From positions 3,427,501 to 3,491,500 of the forward strand of contig NZ_AP023356.1 in NCBI RefSeq assembly GCF_018324205.1: DNA of 64,000 bases. The letters run 5' to 3'. This DNA comes from Actinoplanes ianthinogenes. Its GTDB lineage: Bacteria > Actinomycetota > Actinomycetes > Mycobacteriales > Micromonosporaceae. The notes beneath the pieces were generated by a model that saw nothing but the letters and a program-made list of their open reading frames with translations, had not been told where the DNA came from and searched no databases. A program made the translations under genes and the position numbers. Below, piece after piece: positions 38,148 through 48,102 of the stretch (positions are counted from its first letter, which is position 1; every line of letters starts with the position of its first letter).

Positions 38148-40418
38148 TTACACCGCGGCCAGCACCGCCTGCTGCACCCGGTCCCGCTCGGCCTGGTCGG
38201 CCCACGTGCCGACCAGGTAGAACGCGTCGACCACGTCACCGCCGAGGGTGGAGATGCGGGCGGCCCGGATCTCCGCGCCGGCCTCGTCGAGCGCGTGCGT
38301 GACCCGGTAGAGCAGGCCCGGGGAGTCCGCCGCGCGCAACTCCAGGACCACCGCGTCGGTCGCGGCGGCCCGCTGCCAGATCACTTTCGGCGAGGCGGTG
38401 CCGCCGCGCGCGCTCATCGCGCGGGCACGGACCCGCTGGGTCACCGAGACGTCGCCGGCCGCGACGCGGCGCAGGTCCGCGGCGAGGGCGACCGGATCGT
38501 ACGGCGTCCCGTACCGCGGCTGCGTGAAGAACTCGACGATCGCCCGCCCGTCCACCGTGCTGGTGTTCGCGGCGACCACGTCCAGCCGGTGCATGGCCAG
38601 GCAGGCGGCCACCCCGGCGAGCAGTCCCCGGCGGTCGGCGGCGGCCACCGAGACCTGGTCGCCGTCCAGGTGCACCACCGGGAGGGTGCCGCTGAGCAGC
38701 TCGGCGTCGGGTTCCGGGGGCTCCGGGAGGGCGCCGGTGTCCAGCCGGGCGCGCACCCGGCGGACCAGCTCGGCCATCAGCCGGGCCTTCCAGTCGGACC
38801 AGGCGGCCGGGCCGGTGGCGTGCGAGTCGGCCCGGGCCAGGGCGTGCAGCAGATCCAGGGTGGCCGGGTCGCCGAACTGATCGGCCACCGTGGAGATGGT
38901 TTTCGGGTCGTCCAGGTCGCGGCGGGTGGCCACGTCCGGCAGCAGCAGGTGCAGCCGGACCATCTTCTCGACGGTGGTCACGTCGGCCGGTGGCAGGCCG
39001 ATCCGGGTGGCGATGTCGACGGCGATCGGGGCGCCGACCAGGCTGTGGTCGCCGGGCAGGCCCTTGCCGACGTCGTGCAGGAACGCGCCGATCAGCAGCA
39101 GGTCGGGGCGGTCCACCTCACGGGCGTACTTGGTGGCCTCGTACGCGGCCTGGACCAGGTGCCGGTCCAGGGTGAACCGGTGGATCGGGTGGTGTTGCGG
39201 GAGACTGCGCATCCGGGCCCACTCGGGGAGCCAGGCGTCGATCAGGCCGTACCGGTCGCAGGTCTCCCAGGCCGGCAGCAGGCCGGGGCCGGCGCCGAGC
39301 AGCGAGACCAGGGCGGCCCGGGCGGCGGCCGGCCACGGGTGCGGCAGCGGCGGGCAGAACGCGGCGAGCCACTCGCAGGTGGCCCGGGCGATCGGCAGCT
39401 GCACGGTGGCGGCCGCGGCGGCCACCCGCAGGGACAGGCTGGGGTCGGGGACCGGGCCGATCGCGGTCCGCGCCAGGACCAGCTCGCCGTCCTGCTCGAC
39501 CACGTCCCGGGCGACCGGGCGACGGGGCGGCACGGCCGGGGCGCCGGGCCGGCGGCGGGTGCCGCGGAGCCGGTCGACGGCCCGCCAGGCGTCGTCGACG
39601 GCGTGCGCGACGGTCCGCGCGTCGCCGGAGACGCGGCGCAGCAGGGTGTCCGAGTCCTCGATCTCCAGCAGGCCGGCGACCGCGGCGCGTTCCTGGGCGA
39701 CCAGCCGGTCGACCCGGCGGCCGACCGCGAGGTGCAGGGCGTCCCGGGTGTCCAGCAGCCGCAGGGTGGCGGCGCGCACCGCGGGGCGCATGGTGTCGGC
39801 GATCCCGGCGCGGCCGATGCCGCGCAGCAGGGTGACGTCGCGCAGGCCGCCGGCCGCCTCCTTGAGGTCGCCCTCCAGCAGGAAGGCGAGCTCGCCGTGG
39901 CTGGCCCAGCGGGTCTCGGTGAGCTCCTTGAGCTGCGGCATGAGGCGTACGGCGGTGCGCCGCCACTGGTCGCCGGTGGCCGCGATCAACTCCGCCGAGA
40001 GCGTGGCGTCGCCGGCCACGTGCCGGGCGTCGAGCAGGCCGAGGGAGACCTTCACGTCGTCGTGGGCCACCGAGAGCGCCTCGGGCAGGGTGCGCACCGA
40101 GTGGTCGAGGCCGAGCCGGGCGTCCCAGATCGGGTACCACAGCGCGGAGGCGATCCGGTCGATCCCGGCCACTCCGCGGTGCAGCAGCACCAGGTCCAGG
40201 TCGCTGTAGGGGGCGCAGTCGCGCCGGCCGAGCCCGCCGACCGCGAGCAGGCTGACGCCGGGCAGGTGGCTCGGGAAGAGCTCGTTCAGCCAGACGTCGA
40301 GTGCCGCGGCACGCCTCTCGCGCGCCGCGGCCCCGATGTGTTCCTTGAGTTTGTCGAGCGAGTCGCCGGCAGCCGGACGTGCGGGCGGGGCCGGCGGCTC
40401 ACTCAACGGGTTCGTCAT
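38148..40418 (-). CDS. glnD: [Protein-PII] uridylyltransferase / uridylyl-removing enzyme
   Basis: A bifunctional sensor that adds or removes UMP (or AMP in some actinobacteria) on PII according to glutamine. The nucleotidyltransferase domain has GGLGRRDCAPYSDLDLVLLH (near residue 65), the HD domain has GAFLHDVGKGLPGDHSLVGA (near 455), and two C-terminal ACT domains are seen (VSVAADRRGLLAGVAACLA-like and VVLELRAADSPGLLYRVTHA). At 756 aa it is a little shorter than the E. coli protein. It lies 4 bp after the glnB stop in the amt-glnB-glnD operon. Confidence 0.96.
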   Translation of the reverse strand: MTNPLSEPPAPPARPAAGDSLDKLKEHIGAAARERRAAALDVWLNELFPSHLPGVSLLAVGGLGRRDCAPYSDLDLVLLHRGVAGIDRIASALWYPIWDARLGLDHSVRTLPEALSVAHDDVKVSLGLLDARHVAGDATLSAELIAATGDQWRRTAVRLMPQLKELTETRWASHGELAFLLEGDLKEAAGGLRDVTLLRGIGRAGIADTMRPAVRAATLRLLDTRDALHLAVGRRVDRLVAQERAAVAGLLEIEDSDTLLRRVSGDARTVAHAVDDAWRAVDRLRGTRRRPGAPAVPPRRPVARDVVEQDGELVLARTAIGPVPDPSLSLRVAAAAATVQLPIARATCEWLAAFCPPLPHPWPAAARAALVSLLGAGPGLLPAWETCDRYGLIDAWLPEWARMRSLPQHHPIHRFTLDRHLVQAAYEATKYAREVDRPDLLLIGAFLHDVGKGLPGDHSLVGAPIAVDIATRIGLPPADVTTVEKMVRLHLLLPDVATRRDLDDPKTISTVADQFGDPATLDLLHALARADSHATGPAAWSDWKARLMAELVRRVRARLDTGALPEPPEPDAELLSGTLPVVHLDGDQVSVAAADRRGLLAGVAACLAMHRLDVVAANTSTVDGRAIVEFFTQPRYGTPYDPVALAADLRRVAAGDVSVTQRVRARAMSARGGTASPKVIWQRAAATDAVVLELRAADSPGLLYRVTHALDEAGAEIRAARISTLGGDVVDAFYLVGTWADQAERDRVQQAVLAAV

Positions 40419-40422
40419 GTGA

Positions 40423-42182
<1,760 letters not shown>

Positions 42183-42297
42183 GCTGCCTCCTCTCGGATT
42201 AGGTGTCCTCACACCCGACCGAGGGGGCAGCGTCGCCGTGTCGGCCGGTTCGACGCAGAGGTTTCCGGCTGGCTGTTTCGGCAACGGTCTACGCGCG

Positions 42298-42334
42298 ATT
42301 TCCGGCGCGTCACGGGTTGTTTCCGACGTGTGAA
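42298..42334 (-). promoter_or_regulatory. Putative GlnR box upstream of amt
   Basis: On the minus strand the sequence reads TTCAC-6-GAAAC-5-GTGAC-6-GAAAT (half sites 42330-42334, 42319-42323, 42309-42313, 42298-42302). The actinobacterial GlnR box is gTnAC-n6-GaAAC-n6-gTnAC-n6-GaAAC; three of four half sites fit closely but the middle spacer is 5, not 6. Its place 115 bp before the amt start fits nitrogen control. Confidence 0.5.
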
Positions 42335-42355
42335 GAAACTCTCACAGTCGGGACG

Positions 42356-43171
42356 TCAGCGGAGGGCGTACTCCAGGGTGTGCCGCTCGTAGTCGAGCAG
42401 CCGCAGATCGCGCATCGGCCGGCGTAGATGCCCCTTGTGCACGATGCGGACGAACGCCGGGTCACCGGCCGCCGCCATCCGCCGGATCCCCTCGACGTGG
42501 TCGACGATCCGTTTCCGGATGGTCCGCACCAGGCGGTGCCGGTCGCGCGGGATCAGCCCGTACGCGTCGGCGAACAGCCGCAGCCGCCGCGGCCGGTTCG
42601 GCCGTTTCCAGCCCAGCGTGTACGAGTCCCGGTCGCTGAACAGCGGCACCCAGGTCCACGCCGCGTACGCCACGTCGTAGATCCGCGAGCCGGGCGAGGC
42701 CAGGTCGAAGTCGATCAGGGCGAGGGTGCCGTCCGGCCGCCAGACCACGTTGTGCGGGGCGGCGTCGTGGTGGCAGATCACCTCGGTGTCCGGCGGCGGC
42801 GGCCCGAACGAGCGCCAGACCGCGCCGGGCGGCGGCACGAAACCGTACTGCGCGTCGTGGAACATCCGCAGCATGGTGGCGACCGTGACCAGCGCCTCCT
42901 CGGTCACCCAGTGCGGGGCCAGCGGATACTCCCCGCACTCGCCGTCGAGGTAGGTGAGCACCTCGCGGCCTTTCTCGTCCATGCCCAGCGCGCTGGGCGA
43001 GCCGGTGAACCCGACCCGCTCCAGATGGTTGAGCAGCGCGTGGACAGCCGGCGTCCACGGGCCGGCATTACGCCGGACCGTGTCGCCGATCCGGGACACC
43101 GTGCTGACGTTGCCACCGTGCAGCGGTATCTCGCGCAGCGGCTCCTGCGTCACCCACAGCCTCCCTGACAT
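42356..43171 (-). CDS. Aminoglycoside phosphotransferase-fold kinase
   Basis: A 271-aa APH-family kinase. The catalytic loop is ICHHDAAPHNVVWRPDG and the metal-binding motif is LALIDFDLASPG. The N-terminus is short and starts MSGRLWVTQEPLREIPLHGG; a Gly-rich ATP loop is poor. A C-terminal helical part (RLVRTIRKRIVDHVEGIRRM) completes it. This fold phosphorylates antibiotics, choline or other small alcohols, so the substrate cannot be stated; resistance is not implied. It lies 20 bp downstream of ftsY on the same strand and probably shares its transcript. Confidence 0.85.
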   Translation of the reverse strand: MSGRLWVTQEPLREIPLHGGNVSTVSRIGDTVRRNAGPWTPAVHALLNHLERVGFTGSPSALGMDEKGREVLTYLDGECGEYPLAPHWVTEEALVTVATMLRMFHDAQYGFVPPPGAVWRSFGPPPPDTEVICHHDAAPHNVVWRPDGTLALIDFDLASPGSRIYDVAYAAWTWVPLFSDRDSYTLGWKRPNRPRRLRLFADAYGLIPRDRHRLVRTIRKRIVDHVEGIRRMAAAGDPAFVRIVHKGHLRRPMRDLRLLDYERHTLEYALR

Positions 43172-43191
43172 ATCCGCGAAACAGGTTGAGC

Positions 43192-44349
43192 CTACGCGGT
43201 CTCCCCAAGAAGGGCTTCGACGAAGGCGGCCGGCTCGAACGGCGCCAGGTCGTCCGGCCCCTCGCCGAGCCCCACCAACTTGACCGGAATTCCCAGCTTG
43301 CGCTGCACCGCGATGACGATCCCGCCCTTCGCGGTGCCGTCCAGCTTGGTGAGCACCACACCCGTGACATCCACCACCTCGGTGAACACCCGGGCCTGCT
43401 CGAGTCCGTTCTGTCCGGTGGTGGCGTCCAGCACCAGCAGCGTCTCGTCGACCGGGCCGTGCTTCTCCACCACCCGCTTGACCTTGCCCAGCTCGTCCAT
43501 CAGGCCGACCTTGTTCTGCAGCCGGCCGGCGGTGTCCACCACGACGGTGTCCACGCCGGTGTCGATGCCGCGCTTGACCGCGTCGAACGCCACGCTCGCC
43601 GGGTCACCGCCCTCCGGCCCGCGGACGGTCTCCGCGCCGACCCGCTCGCCCCAGGTGGCCAGCTGCTCGGCCGCCGCCGCGCGGAACGTGTCGGCCGCGC
43701 CGAACAGCACGCTCCGGCCGTCCGCGATCAGCACCCGGCCGATCTTGCCGCAGGTGGTGGTCTTGCCGGCGCCGTTGACGCCGACCACCATCAGCACCGC
43801 CGGGCGCCCGTCGTGCGGAGTGGTCCGCAGGCTCCGGTCCAGGTCCGGCTCCAGCGCCGCGACCAGCTCCTCGGCGAGCTGCTCGCGCACCTCGGACACG
43901 GTCCGGGTGCCGAGGATCCGGACCCGCTCCTTGAGCCGCTCGACGATCACCTGGGTGGCCTCGACGCCGACGTCCGCGGTGATCAGGCTGTCCTCGATCT
44001 CCTCCCAGTCGTCGTCCTCCAGGTGGTCCCGGGAGAGGACGGCGAGCAGGCCCCGGCCGAGCGCGGTCTGCGAGCGGGCCAGCCGGGCGCGCAGCCGGAC
44101 CAGGCGGCCGGCGGTCGGCTCGGGTTTCTCGAGGACCGGCTGCTCCTCGACGACCGGCTCTTCAACCGCGGGGGCGGGCTCCTCGACCTTCTCGATGAGC
44201 GGAGGCAGCTCCTCCTCGACGGGAGCCGCGGGCACCTGGGGAACCGGCGGCGGCGGAAGCTCCTTGCGGCGCATCCGGGGCACGACCAGCCCGACCGCGC
44301 CCACGACCAGGACGACGAGCAGGATCACTGCGGCGACCACGTATTCCAT
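43192..44349 (-). CDS. ftsY: Signal recognition particle receptor FtsY
   Basis: The SRP receptor GTPase. A single N-terminal membrane helix (YVVAAVILLVVLVVGAVGLV) is followed by a Pro/Glu-rich linker and the NG domain. G-domain motifs are GVNGAGKTTTCGKIG, DTAGRLQNKVGLMDEL and TKLDGTAKGG. At 385 aa the linker is short compared with E. coli. The start MEYVVAAVIL (44349) begins the membrane helix; a longer frame upstream adds unrelated residues. Confidence 0.97.
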   Translation of the reverse strand: MEYVVAAVILLVVLVVGAVGLVVPRMRRKELPPPPVPQVPAAPVEEELPPLIEKVEEPAPAVEEPVVEEQPVLEKPEPTAGRLVRLRARLARSQTALGRGLLAVLSRDHLEDDDWEEIEDSLITADVGVEATQVIVERLKERVRILGTRTVSEVREQLAEELVAALEPDLDRSLRTTPHDGRPAVLMVVGVNGAGKTTTCGKIGRVLIADGRSVLFGAADTFRAAAAEQLATWGERVGAETVRGPEGGDPASVAFDAVKRGIDTGVDTVVVDTAGRLQNKVGLMDELGKVKRVVEKHGPVDETLLVLDATTGQNGLEQARVFTEVVDVTGVVLTKLDGTAKGGIVIAVQRKLGIPVKLVGLGEGPDDLAPFEPAAFVEALLGETA

Positions 44350-44471
44350 GCCGAAATCCTGACAGATGAGTCGTCCGGCCGTGGCGTGGGCCACGTACTG
44401 GCGATTCCGGGCACTCATTGGGAAGGATGTGGGCACCCTCGAGAACCAGCTTGGAAGGCCGGTGGCGTGCA

Positions 44472-46151
44472 GTGACCGCGCAACTTCTCATCGGGCCCGT
44501 ATTACGCCGGGTCGTCGGTGATCGCGCCACCGTGTGGGTGGAGACCAGCGAGCCCGCGCTCGTCCGGGTCGAGGCGGGCGGCGAGGCCGCCGGGTCCGCT
44601 TCGACCTTTTCGGCGTACGGCCATCATTACGCCCTGGTGGTGGTCAGTGGTCTGGCCCCGGACTCGGCACACGCGTACCGGGTGCTGCTGGACGATCAGC
44701 AGGTGTGGCCGGCGGCCGGCTCGCCCTATCCCCCGTCGGTGATCCGCACCCGGGCCGCCGACGACGCGGACCAGCCGGTCTCGCTGCTGTTCGGGTCGTG
44801 CCGGCAGGCCACCCCGCAGGCCACCGGGCGGCAGCTGCCCCCGGACGCGCTCGACGCGTACGCCCGGCGGCTGATGGCCGAGCCGGAGCACCGCCCCGAC
44901 CTGCTGGTCCTGCTCGGCGACCAGGTCTACGCGGACGAGACGTCGCACAAGGTGCGCCGGTTCCTGCGCCGGCGCCGGGCGGCCGGGCACGACGGGCCGG
45001 TCGATCAGGTGGTGACGTTCGAGGAGTACACGAAGCTCTACCTGGAGTCGTGGCGGGACCCGGAGGTGCGCTGGCTGTTCGCCACCGTGCCGAGCGTGAT
45101 GATCTTCGACGACCACGAGCTGATCGACGACTGGAACACGTCCGCGTCCTGGCGCGCCGACATGGCCGCCCAGTCGTGGTGGCGCGACCGGATCTCCGGC
45201 GGGCTCGGGTCGTACTGGGTCTATCAGCACCTGGGCAACCTCAGCCCGGACCAGCTGGACGCCGACCCGCTGTTCCAGAAGGTGTCGGCCGCCGGGGACG
45301 CCACCGACCTGCTGCGCGAGTTCGGCCTGCGGGTCGACGACCCGGGCTCGGCCGAGAACACCGACGTGCCCTACCAGTGGAGTTTCGCCCTCGACCTGGG
45401 CCGCACCCGCCTGGTGGTGCTGGACAACCGGTGCAACCGGGTGCTCACCCCGGGCGCCCGGGCGATGCTGCCGGCCGCCGAGTGGGACTGGTTCCTCGAC
45501 CAGGCCCACGGTGAATACGACCACCTGGTCGTCGGCTCGTCGCTGCCGTGGCTGATGCCGCCGGCCATCCACCACCTGGAGGCGTGGAACGAGGCGGCCG
45601 CCGAGTCCCGCCGGCCCCGCTGGTCGGGGTTCGCCGAGAAGGTGCGGCGCGCCTTCGACCTGGAGCACTGGGCCGCGTTCGGCAAGTCGTTCACCGCGCT
45701 GGGCGAGCTGTTCCGGCGGCTCGGCGAGGGCGGGGTGGGCGCGCCCGGGCACCGGGTCGGCGCGGGCGGGGCCTATGCCGCTCCGGCGTCGATCAGCGTG
45801 CTCTCCGGGGACGTGCACCATTCGTACGTCGCCCGCGCCGACTTCGGGCACCCGGTGGCCACCCCGGTGATGCAGCTGACCTGCTCGCCGATCCACAACG
45901 AGGTGCCGTTGCCGCTGCGGCCGCTGATGCGGGTCGCCTGGTTGCCGCCGGTCGCCCGGGTGGCCCGGGGTCTGGCCCGGTCGGCCGGGGTGGTCAAACC
46001 GCTGATCCGCTGGAGGCGGCTGTCCGGGCCGTATTTCGGCAACGCGATCGGCACGCTGACCCTGGACGGCCGGTCCGCGACGGCGTGCATCGAGGGCACC
46101 ACCAAGGACGGCCGGCTGCACGAGGTGGTGGCGACGCGGTACCAGCCGTGA
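44472..46151 (+). CDS. PhoD-like alkaline phosphatase / phosphodiesterase
   Basis: A 559-aa enzyme of the PhoD family. It starts VTAQLLIGPVLRRVVGDRAT with a small beta domain, then the metallophosphatase core: LLFGSCRQATPQ, VLLGDQVYADETSH, MIFDDHELIDDWNT, LVVLDNRCNRVLTP and ISVLSGDVHHSYV. No clear signal peptide or Tat motif is seen, unlike classical secreted PhoD, so it may be cytoplasmic. GTG 44472 is preferred; a longer frame from 44418 includes a part that looks non-coding. Confidence 0.88.
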   Translation: MTAQLLIGPVLRRVVGDRATVWVETSEPALVRVEAGGEAAGSASTFSAYGHHYALVVVSGLAPDSAHAYRVLLDDQQVWPAAGSPYPPSVIRTRAADDADQPVSLLFGSCRQATPQATGRQLPPDALDAYARRLMAEPEHRPDLLVLLGDQVYADETSHKVRRFLRRRRAAGHDGPVDQVVTFEEYTKLYLESWRDPEVRWLFATVPSVMIFDDHELIDDWNTSASWRADMAAQSWWRDRISGGLGSYWVYQHLGNLSPDQLDADPLFQKVSAAGDATDLLREFGLRVDDPGSAENTDVPYQWSFALDLGRTRLVVLDNRCNRVLTPGARAMLPAAEWDWFLDQAHGEYDHLVVGSSLPWLMPPAIHHLEAWNEAAAESRRPRWSGFAEKVRRAFDLEHWAAFGKSFTALGELFRRLGEGGVGAPGHRVGAGGAYAAPASISVLSGDVHHSYVARADFGHPVATPVMQLTCSPIHNEVPLPLRPLMRVAWLPPVARVARGLARSAGVVKPLIRWRRLSGPYFGNAIGTLTLDGRSATACIEGTTKDGRLHEVVATRYQP

Positions 46152-46194
46152 ATTCCGTGGCGAGCGGTCGCGACCTGCGCCAGGATGACCGGCG

Positions 46195-46716
46195 ATGACT
46201 ACCTGGACCGCGCCCGAGGCGCATCGCGTATCCGAACCACTCACCGGCGCCGAGCGCCCCATGCTGCAGGGCTGGCTGGACTATCACCGGCAGACGCTGC
46301 TGCTCAAGTGCGCCGGCCTGACCGCCGAGCAGCTCAAGACGGCCAGCGTCGAGCCGTCGGCGCTGACCCTGCTCGGCCTGGTCCGGCACATGGCCGAGGT
46401 GGAGCGCTGGTGGTTCCGGACCAAGGCCGCCCAGGACACCACGCTGGGCGACCTCTACTGCCCGGAGGGCAACGACAACGGCGACTTCGACGACGTGGCC
46501 GGCGCGGACGCCGAGGCCGACTTCGCCACCTTCCACGAGGAGGTCCGGCTGGCCGACGCGGCCGTGGCCGCGCTGCCGCTGGACCACGAGTTCCCGGGCC
46601 GGCGCGGCCCGATCAGCCTGCGCTGGGTCTACACCCACATGATCGAGGAGTACGCCCGGCACAACGGGCACGCCGACCTGCTCCGCGAGCGGATCGACGG
46701 CGTCACCGGCGACTAG
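46195..46716 (+). CDS. DinB-fold (DUF664) protein
   Basis: A 173-aa four-helix-bundle protein. LGLVRHMAEVERWWFRTKA carries the first histidine of the metal site and YTHMIEEYARHNGHADLLRE the second pair, as in DUF664/DinB proteins. These can be thiol-dependent metalloenzymes such as S-transferases (mycothiol-dependent in actinobacteria), but this member's substrate is unknown. Its stop shares the palindrome CTAG with the convergent lipoprotein gene. Confidence 0.88.
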   Translation: MTTWTAPEAHRVSEPLTGAERPMLQGWLDYHRQTLLLKCAGLTAEQLKTASVEPSALTLLGLVRHMAEVERWWFRTKAAQDTTLGDLYCPEGNDNGDFDDVAGADAEADFATFHEEVRLADAAVAALPLDHEFPGRRGPISLRWVYTHMIEEYARHNGHADLLRERIDGVTGD

Positions 46717-47399
46717 TCACCCAGGCGCGGCAGGGTGGACTTGCCCTCGTCCCGGACGGTGAAGGCGGTCATCGCGTCGCCTTCGCCGCTCTCCTGGACG
46801 ATCACCTTGTCGTCGTCCCCCTCGGCGTACACGTAAAGGCCGTTCACCTCGATCCACCGGCCCTTGCCGTCCTGCGTCTTCGGGTACGTGAAGATCTGGT
46901 CCCGCCGGCCGGCGTCGCAGGCGGCGATCTTCAGGTCCAGCGACTTGCTGCCACCCGGCGAGGACACCTGGAGGCACCACGGCTCGCCGCCCTTGACGAG
47001 CTTGGCGGTCTTCATCAGGTACTCCGAGGCGCCGGGCTTGATCGGGGTGAGCACGAACACGGACCGGTCGTCGAGGTGGTCGGTCAGTGCGACGACGCCG
47101 TCCGAGCCGACGGTCAGCATCTTGCGTCCGCCGGACGGGACGGTGGCGAAGACCAGCTGGCGGTCCGGCCGGATCGCGGTGCCCGGGCCGACCGGGGCGA
47201 TCCCGGCCGGCGTGCTGCTCGTGGCCGGAGCGCCGGCCGGCGCGCTGCTCGCCGGAGCGCTGCCGGCGGCGCTGCTCGCCGGAACACTGCTCGCCGGGGC
47301 ACTGCTCGCCGGCTGCGCGGACGAGTCGGGTGACCCGGACGAGCAAGCGGCGAGGCTCAGGGTCAGGGCGAACAGGCCGATCTTGGCCACAGCAGACAT
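46713..47399 (-). CDS. Secreted lipoprotein with Ser/Ala-rich linker
   Basis: A 228-aa protein with a lipoprotein signal (MSAVAKIGLFALTLSLAAC, lipobox LAAC at residue 19), then a low-complexity Ser/Ala/Pro linker (residues about 20-70) and a globular C-terminal domain (about 75-228) with KMLTVGSDGVVALTDH and IFTYPKTQDGKGRWIEVNGL. The domain has ricin/beta-trefoil-like alternation but no family is certain. The ATG 47399 starts the signal. Its stop overlaps the DinB stop. Confidence 0.8.
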   Translation of the reverse strand: MSAVAKIGLFALTLSLAACSSGSPDSSAQPASSAPASSVPASSAAGSAPASSAPAGAPATSSTPAGIAPVGPGTAIRPDRQLVFATVPSGGRKMLTVGSDGVVALTDHLDDRSVFVLTPIKPGASEYLMKTAKLVKGGEPWCLQVSSPGGSKSLDLKIAACDAGRRDQIFTYPKTQDGKGRWIEVNGLYVYAEGDDDKVIVQESGEGDAMTAFTVRDEGKSTLPRLGD

Positions 47400-47477
47400 C
47401 GACGATCCTTCCGGCAGAGGTGCTCCCATCTTGGACGGGAGCACCCGGCCCGCGGTTCCGGGGTCGTCCATCCGGCA

Positions 47478-48095
47478 TCAATCCGGGAGATCGAGGACCT
47501 TGCGCAGGTAGGGCACGTGCTCGGCGCCGGTCCAGCGGTAACCGGAGAGGCCGGACGAGCGCGCGCCCCGGATCACCCGGTCGTCGTCGTCCACGAAGAG
47601 CACGTGCTTGGGCTGCTCACCGATCTCCTGGCAGGCCCGCTCGAAAAACTCCGGGGCCGGCTTGTGCACCTCCAACTCCCAGGAGCTGAGGACGACGTCC
47701 ACCTCGCCGGTCAGGCCCAGCGCGTCCAGGTCGCCGCGGAGCCGGTCGGTGGCGTTGGTGGCCAGTCCGACCTTGCGACCGGCCGCCCGCACGCTCCGGA
47801 CGAACTCCAGAGCCTCCGGCTCCACCTCGCCGAGCCGGGCCGGCTGCCACTCGGCCACCGCCGCGGCCGCCTCCGCCGCGTCCAGCGGCAGCCGGTCGGC
47901 GACCAGCTTCATCCACTCGGCGTCGGTGATCTCGCCGGCCATCGCGGGGCGGTAGAGGTCCCACGACATCGCGGTCTCCAGCAGGGCGGCCGGTTTCAGG
48001 CCGTATTTCACCTCGACGGCGATCATCGGGGCCGGGTCGAAGCGGCGCAGCACGCCGTCCAGGTCGATGAGCAGGGCCCGGGCGCGGTCGCGCAT
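47478..48095 (-). CDS. HAD-superfamily hydrolase
   Basis: A 205-aa haloacid-dehalogenase-like phosphatase. Motif I is LLIDLDGVLRRFD, motif II is around LATNATDRL, the lysine is in VHKPAPEFFE, and motif IV is FVDDDDRVIRGARSSG. The small helical cap lies between motifs I and II. Motif I has DLDG, so it is an aspartyl phosphatase or phosphoglucomutase-like enzyme with unknown substrate. It begins 8 bp after the smc stop and is probably cotranscribed with it. Confidence 0.88.
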   Translation of the reverse strand: MRDRARALLIDLDGVLRRFDPAPMIAVEVKYGLKPAALLETAMSWDLYRPAMAGEITDAEWMKLVADRLPLDAAEAAAAVAEWQPARLGEVEPEALEFVRSVRAAGRKVGLATNATDRLRGDLDALGLTGEVDVVLSSWELEVHKPAPEFFERACQEIGEQPKHVLFVDDDDRVIRGARSSGLSGYRWTGAEHVPYLRKVLDLPD

Positions 48096-48102
48096 GTCTT
48101 GT

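Noticed and set aside
42183-42355. Riboswitch upstream of amt
   Set aside because: No recognisable conserved aptamer core; the GlnR-like half sites explain the visible structure better.
42356-43171. Antibiotic-resistance gene call for the APH-fold kinase
   Set aside because: Only the fold and catalytic motifs are visible; many such kinases act on other substrates and the neighbours are housekeeping genes.
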